Numbered from the stretch's first letter, positions 8,934 through 17,108 are shown. The stretch: DNA of 46,185 nt from an uncultured Ruminococcus sp. (GCA_946621745.1 CAMOOV010000002.1:1-46185); one strand, 5' to 3'. The notes: a model not told the origin generated them from the letters alone. Program-made: numbers and translations.

Positions 8934-9806
8934 TTATGATAAGTATTCTTCGAGCGTAATATTTCGGCCGGTGATCGCAGCTGCGGCATCTTTTCCGACA
9001 TAACGGTAATGCCACGGTTCATACTGATAGCCGGTGGTATTTTCAGCGCCCTGCGGATAACGCAGGATAAATCCGTATTCGTCGGCGTGTTCGCTGAGCC
9101 AGCTGTACAGAGCCCAGCTGTTGCCGTCTGATGCATTGATATCAACGGCAAGTCCGGTCTGATGTTCGCTTTTTCCGGGGATCGCGACATATTTTTCCGC
9201 CTGCGCCTTTGCAGCATCCGGCGCATAGCCTTCGGCAATATGCCTTGCGATGCGCACATCCATAATCTCCTGCTGCTCCTCGAATGTGCGGAAGCCTTCG
9301 CGTGTAAAGGGCGCATAACCGGCTGCTCTCGCTGCATCGAACATCTCTTGCAGTGCCGGATAGATTCTTGCGTCGATCTGTATACCGTTTGACAGCGTGG
9401 TCAGCTCCGGCGGTGTATAGGCTTCAATCGGATGTGTCGGGTTGACCAGCATCAGCATCCACGCGGAATCTGCTTCATTCAGCTCCGCAGTATATGATTC
9501 TGTTTCCGCAGTGTATTCTGTAGCAGTTGTCTGAGCAGCGGTTTGTGCGTCGGTCTGCATTGCAGTTTGCGCCGCTGTTTCAGGGGGAGCAGAGTCAGTG
9601 ACGGTGGTTATAGTGATTACGGGCAGCGTTGATGCTGCGGCAGTGGTTTCTGCCGATAGCACAGAGATTGCGGCAGCCGTCGTTACAGGGGCGGTTTCCG
9701 TCACGCTTCCGGTATCAGGAAAAAAGCCGGAATCGGACGCCTGTGTGACAGTGCATCCGCCCAAAATCATGAGAGATGCGGCGGCAGGCAATACGGGTAT
9801 TTTCAA
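8934..9806 (-). CDS. M15-family D-alanyl-D-alanine carboxypeptidase lipoprotein (VanY-like)
   Basis: Lipobox LILGGC; T/A/Q-rich linker; SEHQTGLAVDI...YEPWHYRYVG zinc-peptidase motifs. Confidence 0.93.
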   Translation of the reverse strand: MKIPVLPAAASLMILGGCTVTQASDSGFFPDTGSVTETAPVTTAAAISVLSAETTAAASTLPVITITTVTDSAPPETAAQTAMQTDAQTAAQTTATEYTAETESYTAELNEADSAWMLMLVNPTHPIEAYTPPELTTLSNGIQIDARIYPALQEMFDAARAAGYAPFTREGFRTFEEQQEIMDVRIARHIAEGYAPDAAKAQAEKYVAIPGKSEHQTGLAVDINASDGNSWALYSWLSEHADEYGFILRYPQGAENTTGYQYEPWHYRYVGKDAAAAITGRNITLEEYLS

Positions 9807-10046
9807 AGCAATTCGCTCCTTTTTCTTTGTCTACCAGCTATTATAGCATATTATGCAAAAAAGTGCAATGGATACAAAAAATAAAATGAACAGTTCCGCA
9901 GCTTGCGAATTCTCGGTATTATGCCTAAACCGGAAGGGCGGTGTTTGTAGAGATTCACGGTTTTGACAGACAAGCCGTTACCTTCCGGCCTGAATATGGT
10001 ATAATATAATAGAGGATACAGTCGGTCTATGGAAAGGAGGCAGACG

Positions 10047-12323
10047 ATGAAGCGAACAGCCATACTGACAGCAGCCGTTCTGACGCTTTCCGCGATGCCG
10101 CTGCAATTTGTGAAAGCAGCGGATGCACCCGCGTCCGGCATCTGCGGCGACAATATCACATGGGAGATCGAGGACGGTGTTCTGACACTGACCGGCAGCG
10201 GTGCAACCTATGATTACACAAAAAGTGATCTGTACTGGGACAGTGTACCGACAGCAGACATTGAGAAGGTCGTGATAGAGGATGGCATTACACGGATCGG
10301 CAATTACTGTTTCAATAGGTTCTGGACACCCTACTCGGTGACGGTCGAGCTGCCGGAAACACTTGTCAGCATCGGTGAATATGCATTCCATAATTCACCG
10401 CGCATGAGGATAGACAGTCTTCCGGACAGCGTGGAATATATCGGAGAGGGTGCGTTTCAAAATACCCTAATAACAAAAGCAATGTTTCCGCCGAAAATGG
10501 ACTGGCTGCCGGATAGATGCTACTCATTAACATATATATCTGAGATCGAGATCCCGGAACGGATCTGGAAAATCGGTGACGGCTGCTTTGCAGGTTGTTC
10601 CCAGCTGAGAAGCTGTATCTTTCCGGATACGGATATCGAGATCGGCAGCGCTTGTTTTGCCGGCTGCAAAAATCTGAAGATCCGTCTGCCGAATACAATG
10701 ACCGCACTGCCCGACGGTCTGTTCAGGGACTGCAAATATCTGAATAAAGTCGAGATCCCGCCGGGGGTGACGGAGATCGGCGAAAACTGCTTTTTGTCCA
10801 CCGGACTGTGGCAGCTGGAGCTCCCTGCGGGATGCACAAAGCTCGGAGATGCGTGCTTCAGTCAGACAAAGCTGGAGTCTGTTGTAATACCGGACGGTGT
10901 GACCGAGCTGCCGGATTCCTGCTTTGCAGGCTGCGCGCAGCTGAAATCTGTCAGCTTTCCGGATACCGTCACGCGCATCGGGAAAAACTGCTTTTCCGGC
11001 TGCGATCTGCTGGAGGATTTTCATCTGCCGGAGAATGACAGCTACACGGTCGGTTACAATGCGCTGCCGAAGCAGTATCTCAGTACGCAGGGCGATTTTC
11101 TCATTCTGCATGATTCGGAGCTTTATCTTTGTCAGCTGGATGCGGAATCCGTCCGGCTGCCGGAGCAGATCCGGAAAATTGACATGATGGCGTTTCAGGA
11201 TGCCGGTCTCATTGAATCTGTCGTCATCAATGACGGCGCGGAAACGATAGAGAGCGAAGCCTTCTGTAACTGTCCGAGGCTGCGGTCGCTGGAAATTCCG
11301 GCGAGTGTGACGGAGATTGCAAAGGATGCCGTAATTGAATGCGGTTCGTTCACGACGGTATACGGTGAATATTATTCCGCCGCACACGCATTCGCTTTGC
11401 AGAACGGCTATGAATTTGTACCGCTGCATGATGAGCCGGAGCTGCCTGCGCGTGTACCTGATTACGAAGCAGATACATTTTCATTCGGCAACAATCCCGG
11501 ATTATTCAGCGGTGCCTATCAGATGTCGGACTGGGCAAGGGCGATGCTGCTGGACTATTCGCAGCGGCCGGTGCAGACAGCAGATGCCGCCGCAAGGCAA
11601 TGGAGCGGCTCCTGCTACGGGCTTTCGTCTGTGACGGTGCTGACCGCAGCCGGGATCCTCTCACCTGCCGATCTGGATCCCGATGCGGAAACGCTGCATG
11701 ATGTCAGGCCGACAGAGGACGCGCTCTCCGTTATCAATTATTACCACATGATGCAGACAGGTTCCGTGACGCAGAATATTCCGGCGTCAGTTGTGAATCT
11801 CGCCGAAGCGATCCGGCTTGCGGAGAACTATCAGAACGGCGGCAATCCGTTTGTGCTGACATTCCGCCGCATAAACAGCAGCGGCCATGCAGTTGTCGGA
11901 TACGGCATCGAGCGCGGTGAATGGGAATGGAACGGCGTGACCTATGACCGCCGCATCCGCACATGGGACTGCAACTATTCCGCGCAGGCGGACAAGAGCC
12001 AGTTTTATTTCGACAGCAGTACGCTGCACTGGTGCATTCCCGCATACGGCGTTTACGATTCCGGAGGATCGGATCATAACGCGATTCTTTGCATTCCGAA
12101 TGACACGGCATCGCTGAACCGTTTTCCGTATTTTGCATCTGTTCCGCTGTCCGGCGACGTGGATGTCAGCGGCGCGGTCAATGCTGCGGATGCAGTTCTT
12201 CTCGCAAGATTTGTCAATGAGCAGGCGGGGCTGACGGTGACGCACCGCGGCGCATATAACGCGGATACCGATGCAGACGGGCTCCTCACAATCTGCGATG
12301 CGGCCGCGATCCTGCGGATGTGA
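10047..12323 (+). CDS. secreted BspA-type leucine-rich-repeat protein with putative papain-like cysteine peptidase domain and C-terminal type I dockerin
   Basis: Signal peptide MKRTAILTAAVLTLSAMPLQFVKAAD; repeated IPxGVTxIGxxCFxxCxxL LRRs; WSGSCYGLSSV...GHAVVGYGIE...WDCNYS; C-terminal GDVDVSGAVNAADAVLLARF...ADTDADGLLTICDAAAILRM; RBS ggaaaggagg. Confidence 0.88.
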   Translation: MKRTAILTAAVLTLSAMPLQFVKAADAPASGICGDNITWEIEDGVLTLTGSGATYDYTKSDLYWDSVPTADIEKVVIEDGITRIGNYCFNRFWTPYSVTVELPETLVSIGEYAFHNSPRMRIDSLPDSVEYIGEGAFQNTLITKAMFPPKMDWLPDRCYSLTYISEIEIPERIWKIGDGCFAGCSQLRSCIFPDTDIEIGSACFAGCKNLKIRLPNTMTALPDGLFRDCKYLNKVEIPPGVTEIGENCFLSTGLWQLELPAGCTKLGDACFSQTKLESVVIPDGVTELPDSCFAGCAQLKSVSFPDTVTRIGKNCFSGCDLLEDFHLPENDSYTVGYNALPKQYLSTQGDFLILHDSELYLCQLDAESVRLPEQIRKIDMMAFQDAGLIESVVINDGAETIESEAFCNCPRLRSLEIPASVTEIAKDAVIECGSFTTVYGEYYSAAHAFALQNGYEFVPLHDEPELPARVPDYEADTFSFGNNPGLFSGAYQMSDWARAMLLDYSQRPVQTADAAARQWSGSCYGLSSVTVLTAAGILSPADLDPDAETLHDVRPTEDALSVINYYHMMQTGSVTQNIPASVVNLAEAIRLAENYQNGGNPFVLTFRRINSSGHAVVGYGIERGEWEWNGVTYDRRIRTWDCNYSAQADKSQFYFDSSTLHWCIPAYGVYDSGGSDHNAILCIPNDTASLNRFPYFASVPLSGDVDVSGAVNAADAVLLARFVNEQAGLTVTHRGAYNADTDADGLLTICDAAAILRM

Positions 12324-12338
12324 TATATTCATAGAAAG

Positions 12339-12560
12339 ACCGGAGTTTAGGGGTGTCGCCGACGGATTTATATTGGGGCTCCGCCCCAAGCCCCGCCCAA
12401 GGGACATTGCCCCTTGGGAATCCCATTTCTGCTCCGCGTCAGCCCCTTTAGGGGCTGGCACGGAGCAGCAGCGGGAGTCCAGAGGGATAGTATCCCTCTG
12501 GCAGGGGTGTGGGGGCAGCGCCCCCACATAGCTTCGTTAGAAGCACCGCCAAACTCCGGT
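12339..12560. repeat. multi-hairpin intergenic element bounded by 10-bp perfect inverted repeat
   Basis: accggagttt (12339-12348) ... aaactccggt (12551-12560); five internal stem-loops at 12373-12389, 12396-12418, 12429-12468, 12479-12501, 12508-12528. Confidence 0.8.
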
Positions 12561-12576
12561 TTGTTTAGGAAGTATT

Positions 12577-12607
12577 AAAACGGGACTGCCCGCACCGGAC
12601 AGTCCCG
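12577..12607 (-). terminator. intrinsic terminator of the HAD lipoprotein gene
   Basis: CGGGACTG...CAGTCCCG followed (minus strand) by TTTTAAT. Confidence 0.7.
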
Positions 12608-12622
12608 TATTCTCTGTTCAAT

Positions 12623-13705
12623 TTATGCAGCCGCATCCTGTGCATTCTTGGTGCAGACCACATTTTCGCCGTAGATCGTCTTGAAATCGTTCTTCATCGA
12701 AACGGTCTCAAAGCCGCGCTTTTCGCATTCCGCAGCAAACTTGCTTGCAGTCTCAGGATCGCCGTAATCTCTGTCGGTATCATCGCAGAGCAGCATATAC
12801 GCCTTGCCGCCGTTCTGCACGACATACTGTCCCATGGAGATATCGCCGGTGCTGTTGCCGAATGCGATGATCGGCTTCGCCCCGATTTCGTTGATGATCG
12901 AATTGACCTTGTTCATCTTCTGATTCTTCATGGACATATTGCCCGCCAGCAGCACGCGGTCATCGGGCGCGTAATCGTAATTCTTGGCTTTGGCATCGCC
13001 CTGCTGCTCAGCGGTCAGCTCAAAGGTCGTGCCGATGATATCGGATGGCTTCACCCATTTGCCGAGCGTATCCTTTGTCAGCTCACGCAGCATATTGCGC
13101 TCCTGTCCGCTGCAAAGGTATACCGTGAAATCGTTCGCGGCCAGATATTCGACTACCGAGACCATCGGCTTGAAGAAGCCCTCGCCGTATTTCATGCCCT
13201 CAAAGCCCCATGCGGGCGTCTCCATGAAATCGCGAACATATTTCTGATAGTCCTCAACGGTAAAGCCCTTGAATGCCTCTGCGATGATCTGACCGGAGGA
13301 TTTGTCGTAATCCGGCTTCTTCTGACCGGCCATCAGGGATTTTTCATAGGCCTCGGCATAAGACTTATCCTCGGCAGGCGCCTTGTAGCTGTCGTCGCGG
13401 AGCAGGCGGTGCAGCATCAGGCAGTTGTCAAAGTAGGTCGGGAACCGCTCGCCGCAGAGCGTACCGTCCACATCAAAGACGGCGATGCGGTCAGCCGGTG
13501 CGACATAATGCTCCGAACCCTCCGTGCAGACGGACTTGACATAATCCGTGATCGACTTTGCAACGGCAGAGCCCTCTGTCCAGTTTTCCAGCGATGCAGT
13601 TTTCGCTGTATGCAGATTGATGACGGCGGCAGGATTGCTTGCGCAGCCGACCGTCGGGATCAGCAGGCAGACAGCAGCGGCACACATCACGATTTTCTTA
13701 TTCAT
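12623..13705 (-). CDS. HAD-superfamily phosphatase lipoprotein
   Basis: MNKKIVMCAAAVCLLIPTVGCAS lipoprotein signal; HAD motif I VFDVDGTLCGE; ...IIAFGNSTGDISM; start at 13705 (ORF extends to 13795). Confidence 0.85.
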   Translation of the reverse strand: MNKKIVMCAAAVCLLIPTVGCASNPAAVINLHTAKTASLENWTEGSAVAKSITDYVKSVCTEGSEHYVAPADRIAVFDVDGTLCGERFPTYFDNCLMLHRLLRDDSYKAPAEDKSYAEAYEKSLMAGQKKPDYDKSSGQIIAEAFKGFTVEDYQKYVRDFMETPAWGFEGMKYGEGFFKPMVSVVEYLAANDFTVYLCSGQERNMLRELTKDTLGKWVKPSDIIGTTFELTAEQQGDAKAKNYDYAPDDRVLLAGNMSMKNQKMNKVNSIINEIGAKPIIAFGNSTGDISMGQYVVQNGGKAYMLLCDDTDRDYGDPETASKFAAECEKRGFETVSMKNDFKTIYGENVVCTKNAQDAAA

Positions 13706-13760
13706 AACGAACACTCCTTCACATATACAGTCGGCGCAGCGTGTTTGCTGCGGCTTGCTT

Positions 13761-13789
13761 TCATGACTGTATTGTACCACGATCCGGAG
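13761..13789 (-). promoter_or_regulatory. sigma-A-like promoter of HAD lipoprotein gene
   Basis: Minus strand TTGCAT - 17 nt - TACAAT. Confidence 0.6.
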
Positions 13790-13896
13790 GATCATGCAAC
13801 AGACAAATGCATCGTGTTCTGTTGATTAAGCGACAATTTGCAGCGGAACTGTCGCGAAAGCATCACTTTGCCTGTGAATTGCAGCCGTAAATGAAT

Positions 13897-13928
13897 GCGG
13901 GGCTGTTCCCTCTCCGAAACAGCCCCGC
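13897..13928. terminator. hairpin, probable terminator of the dockerin/cohesin-like gene
   Basis: GCGGGGCTGTT...AACAGCCCCGC perfect 11-bp stem; T tract is weak. Confidence 0.5.
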
Positions 13929-13952
13929 GAAGATGCTATGCGGTTTTTCCTC

Positions 13953-14873
13953 TTATTTTGCGTCAGCAACTCTGACTGCGCCGCTCAGTGCGGTGTACTG
14001 ATAATCATCGCAATCAGAGGTGATGAACTTGGTGTAGTACGGTGCGACGGAGATCGTGTAAACATCGCCCGTCTTTGCGTCCTCCGGAATCTGGTACTCG
14101 TATTCCGCGACGACATAGCCGTCCTGCACGGTGATGTTGTTGGCCTGTGCCGCGACGACGCAGCCCTCATTCTCAGAGAAATTCGGGTTGAGAATCGGCT
14201 CGTTATCCGCGAAATCCGTCCACTGCGGATGCTGCTCCAGATTCGACTTGATTTCGACAAGCTCCAGCGGCAGATCGTGCTGAATGAGCAGCTGGAAGCC
14301 CGCGAGCTTCGGCAGACCGCACAGATAGACCGGAACGGAAACAGTCTCGCCCGCTGCACCGGAAGCGCAGCCGATCTCGATATACATACCCTTCAGCTTT
14401 GCTTCCTGGGCTTCCTGCCAGACTTTGACAAACTGTCCGTTTTCATCGAGAACATAATCGCCGTTTTCGTCCTTCAAATAGACCTCACGCGCCTCATTGC
14501 CGTAGAACGCTTTGCCGTCCGCATAGGACAGATTGCGGATCTCCGCCCAGAGCGGCTTGTCTCCGACGAGCGTCTGGCAGTAATACTGGAGAATGTACTC
14601 CGCATCAGCCGCGGAGAGCTTTCCGTCCATATCAATGTCCAGCTGCTCGTTCGCGCTGTCAACGCTGCCGTCGGTATTGCCGGCAACAACATCTGCGTAA
14701 AGGGACAGCGTGTTCTGTGCATCCTCTGCGCCGATGACCTTGTCATCGTTGAAGTCTCCGGTCAGCTTCAGCGTATTGGCCTCGGCGGATGCGGTGAGCG
14801 GCATTGCTGCACAGACGGTCAGAGCCGCGGCAGCTGCGCAGACTGCGCTCATCATTTTCATTGTTCTTTTCAT
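13953..14873 (-). CDS. secreted protein with N-terminal dockerin-like and C-terminal cohesin-like domains
   Basis: Signal peptide MKRTMKMMSAVCAAAAALTVCAAMPLTASA; GDFNDDKVIGAEDAQNTLSLY...LDIDMDGKLSAADAEYILQYY; C-terminal IEIGCASGAAGETVSVPVYLCGLPKLAGFQLLIQHD...IPEDAKTGDVYTISV. Confidence 0.85.
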   Translation of the reverse strand: MKRTMKMMSAVCAAAAALTVCAAMPLTASAEANTLKLTGDFNDDKVIGAEDAQNTLSLYADVVAGNTDGSVDSANEQLDIDMDGKLSAADAEYILQYYCQTLVGDKPLWAEIRNLSYADGKAFYGNEAREVYLKDENGDYVLDENGQFVKVWQEAQEAKLKGMYIEIGCASGAAGETVSVPVYLCGLPKLAGFQLLIQHDLPLELVEIKSNLEQHPQWTDFADNEPILNPNFSENEGCVVAAQANNITVQDGYVVAEYEYQIPEDAKTGDVYTISVAPYYTKFITSDCDDYQYTALSGAVRVADAK

Positions 14874-14962
14874 AGTGTGAACCTCCTTGCATGATTTGTT
14901 TGAAATGGATGATCGTGAAACGGTCGGGGGCGGATGCCGTATTTCCGTCCCGCTGCAACATA

Positions 14963-14987
14963 AACAATCGGGGCGGCAAAATGTCCC
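14963..14987 (-). promoter_or_regulatory. candidate ECF-type promoter of dockerin/cohesin gene
   Basis: Minus strand GGGACA-N13-ATTGTTTAT; same gapped motif as 15066-15090 on plus strand. Confidence 0.5.
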
Positions 14988-15065
14988 AAAGAAAAATGCA
15001 ATTTGTATGACTGCACAAATATGCCTCTTGATTATTGTGCATATCACCGAATTTTGCTGGGAAAC

Positions 15066-15090
15066 GGGACAAACCGCGCCTGAAATTGTT
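15066..15090 (+). promoter_or_regulatory. candidate ECF-type (autoregulatory) promoter of the sigma factor operon
   Basis: GGGACA-N13-ATTGTTATA; matches motif on opposite strand upstream of divergent gene. Confidence 0.5.
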
Positions 15091-15160
15091 ATAGTAGTAA
15101 TGGATGATAAAGTGAATGACCGCACGGCTTTAGCCGGACGGTGCGGAAGGAAGTGATCGG

Positions 15161-15652
15161 ATGCCGGATCCGGAGCAGAATGCTGCGGCTGAGGAGCTGT
15201 ACCGCAAATATGCAAACTTTGTATACAGTATCGCGCTTTCATATCTGAAAAATCCCGCCGAGGCAGAGGATGCGGCCGCCGATGTATTTATGCAGGTGCT
15301 GGAATCCGGCATCGCATTTCCTGACAGTACAAAGGCGCGCGCGTGGCTCGCAGCGGCGACGCGCAACCGCTGTAAGAATCTGCTGAAGCAATGGCAGCGG
15401 AAAAAACGCGCACCCGAGGAGATCATGGAGCAGATCCCGGTCTCCGACCTGACATCGGAGCTGCGCAGCGTCATGGATGCGATCTTCGATCTGCCGGAAA
15501 AATACCGGCTGCCGCTTTTGCTGTTCGCAGTCGAGGGATATTCCGTACATGAGACAGCAGCGATCTTAAAGCTCAACGAAAGCACCGTGCGCACGCGCAT
15601 TGCCCGCGCACGCGAAATCATACGAAAGGAAACGGGGGTGGAGCAGGCATGA
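15161..15652 (+). CDS. ECF-subfamily RNA polymerase sigma factor
   Basis: EELYRKYANFVYSIALSYLKNPAEAEDAAADVFMQVL (region 2) and LPEKYRLPLLLFAVEGYSVHETAAILKLNESTVRTRIARAREII (region 4). Confidence 0.95.
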   Translation: MPDPEQNAAAEELYRKYANFVYSIALSYLKNPAEAEDAAADVFMQVLESGIAFPDSTKARAWLAAATRNRCKNLLKQWQRKKRAPEEIMEQIPVSDLTSELRSVMDAIFDLPEKYRLPLLLFAVEGYSVHETAAILKLNESTVRTRIARAREIIRKETGVEQA

Positions 15653-16779
15653 AGCAGCAGAACGATCATGAGGAGCGGCCGGAGATCTACCGGCAGCTGC
15701 AAGGAAAATTTCAGATGCAGCCGGAACAGATGCAGCGGCTTGCCGAGCGCCTGAATATCCGCGCATCGGCAGCGGCACCGGCAGAGGAGCCCGTGCGCCG
15801 GCCGGAGACAATGCCTGCCGCTTCACAAAATGCAGATACAGCCGAAGAAACACCGATCCGTCAGCACAAGACCTTCGGAGGCTATTGGTTTGCCGCCCGC
15901 GCACTGCCGCTGGCAGCCGGCCTGACACTGGCTGTCGCCGGTGCATTCTGGATGCACGGCAGCTTCCGTCAGCCGGAGAATGTGCTGGATGCGGGATCTT
16001 CCGATGTTTCGGATTATGTGGCGGAGCAGACCGCGCCTGCCCTGACAGCAGATGCGCCTGTCACAACCGCCGGAACGACCGTGACTGCTGCACAGACGAC
16101 AGCCTCCGGAACGGCCGCGCAGACGGAGATCACCCGGACGGAAACGGTCAGAACCGAGCCGGTCACGCAGACGGCGGCAGCGCAGACGGATTCCGTGCAG
16201 ACGGAAGATCAGCAGGGCGCTGTCACGGAGATCCGTCCGCAGACACAGGCGCCCGCCGAACAAACGGCAAAGCCTGTCACGACAGCGGCACCCGTTACGA
16301 TCGCAGTGCAGACAACGGTGACGCAGACACAGACAGAGGTTGTCACGCAGCAGCCGGCCGAACCGGAGATACCGGATGATGTGAACATCTATATGGCGGA
16401 CTGCACCGGCAGAGCCGGCGAGACTGTCGAGATTCCGGTCATCTTTGCAAAGGAGACAGCCTTTGCGGGTATCCAGTGCGAGTATCAGTTCATCCCGCAG
16501 AACGGCACAGTGCCGGAGATCACCGATGCGGATACGGATATCACCGGCTCTACGCTGCACTGTATCGAAAATTTGGTGATCCTGGCATACGGAGAGAGCG
16601 AGAAGCAGACCTTTTCCGGGGGCGTGCGCGTGATGCTCCTGACTGTGCGGATCCCGGATGATGCCCGTGCGGGTACGGTCTGGACAATGGAAAATATCAC
16701 GACGATACTGGCAGACAAAGAAACAAAGCATCTTCCGGTCAGTGTAAAGCTCGGCACCCTGACAGTGACAGAGAACTGA
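15649..16779 (+). CDS. single-pass membrane protein (putative anti-sigma/sensor) with T/Q-rich linker and C-terminal extracellular cohesin-like domain
   Basis: ATGA overlap with sigma gene; TM AARALPLAAGLTLAVAGAFWMHG; TTVTAAQTTAS...QTQT linker; VNIYMADCTGRAGETVEIPVIFAKETAFAGIQCEYQF...IPDDARAGTVWTM...LGTLTV. Confidence 0.85.
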   Translation: MKQQNDHEERPEIYRQLQGKFQMQPEQMQRLAERLNIRASAAAPAEEPVRRPETMPAASQNADTAEETPIRQHKTFGGYWFAARALPLAAGLTLAVAGAFWMHGSFRQPENVLDAGSSDVSDYVAEQTAPALTADAPVTTAGTTVTAAQTTASGTAAQTEITRTETVRTEPVTQTAAAQTDSVQTEDQQGAVTEIRPQTQAPAEQTAKPVTTAAPVTIAVQTTVTQTQTEVVTQQPAEPEIPDDVNIYMADCTGRAGETVEIPVIFAKETAFAGIQCEYQFIPQNGTVPEITDADTDITGSTLHCIENLVILAYGESEKQTFSGGVRVMLLTVRIPDDARAGTVWTMENITTILADKETKHLPVSVKLGTLTVTEN

Positions 16780-16806
16780 AAATTTATCCGAAAATGGAAA
16801 AAGCCC

Positions 16807-16835
16807 TTGACTTTCGGCGGAAAGTATAGTATACT
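16807..16835 (+). promoter_or_regulatory. sigma-A-like promoter for rny
   Basis: TTGACT - 17 nt - TATACT. Confidence 0.8.
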
Positions 16836-16854
16836 ATTCTTGTGTATTATGCAT

Positions 16855-16880
16855 TGCACCGGAAGCCGGGGGCATTTTTT
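16855..16880 (+). promoter_or_regulatory. terminator-like hairpin in the rny 5' leader
   Basis: TGC(a)CCGG-aag-CCGG(gg)GCA followed by TTTTTT, downstream of predicted promoter. Confidence 0.45.
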
Positions 16881-16906
16881 CTGTCCGCCGATTCCGATGG
16901 TGTTTT

Positions 16907-16932
16907 GCGGCAGAAGCCGCTTGATCTTTTTT
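16907..16932 (+). promoter_or_regulatory. second terminator-like hairpin in rny 5' leader
   Basis: GCGGC-agaa-GCCGC ttgatCTTTTTT; short stem. Confidence 0.35.
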
Positions 16933-17108
16933 GCGCGCCGCACCGGATACAGAAACAGGTGTGCGGCTTATATAAAGAGCCGGGAGCGCTGACACGCCCC
17001 CTTTCGCTCATTTTGAAAATAGAATCATCAAACGGCGTGTTTCCTGCCGCAGAATCAAATGATAAATACTCAGAAATCAATTTGATGATGAAGGAGGAAA
17101 TCACAGTT

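Noticed and set aside
9480-9800. T/A/Q-rich repeats in the M15 peptidase lipoprotein as a special element
   Set aside because: This is an ordinary low-complexity linker similar to others in this genome, also seen in the cohesin-bearing membrane protein.
9963-10005. TTGACA and TATAAT upstream of the LRR-dockerin gene as one promoter
   Set aside because: The spacer is about 31 nt, too long for a standard sigma-A promoter; the TATAAT may use another -35.
12271-12531. ORFs spanning the 12339-12560 element (12271-12531 plus, 11787-12527 minus)
   Set aside because: They translate through GC-rich hairpins and have no domain features; better explained as spurious ORFs over a structured repeat.
16842-17108. 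N-terminal extension of RNase Y ORF ([14 protein letters not shown]...)
   Set aside because: Overlaps the predicted leader hairpins; canonical RNase Y start with TM segment begins at [14 protein letters not shown] after an AAGGAGG RBS.
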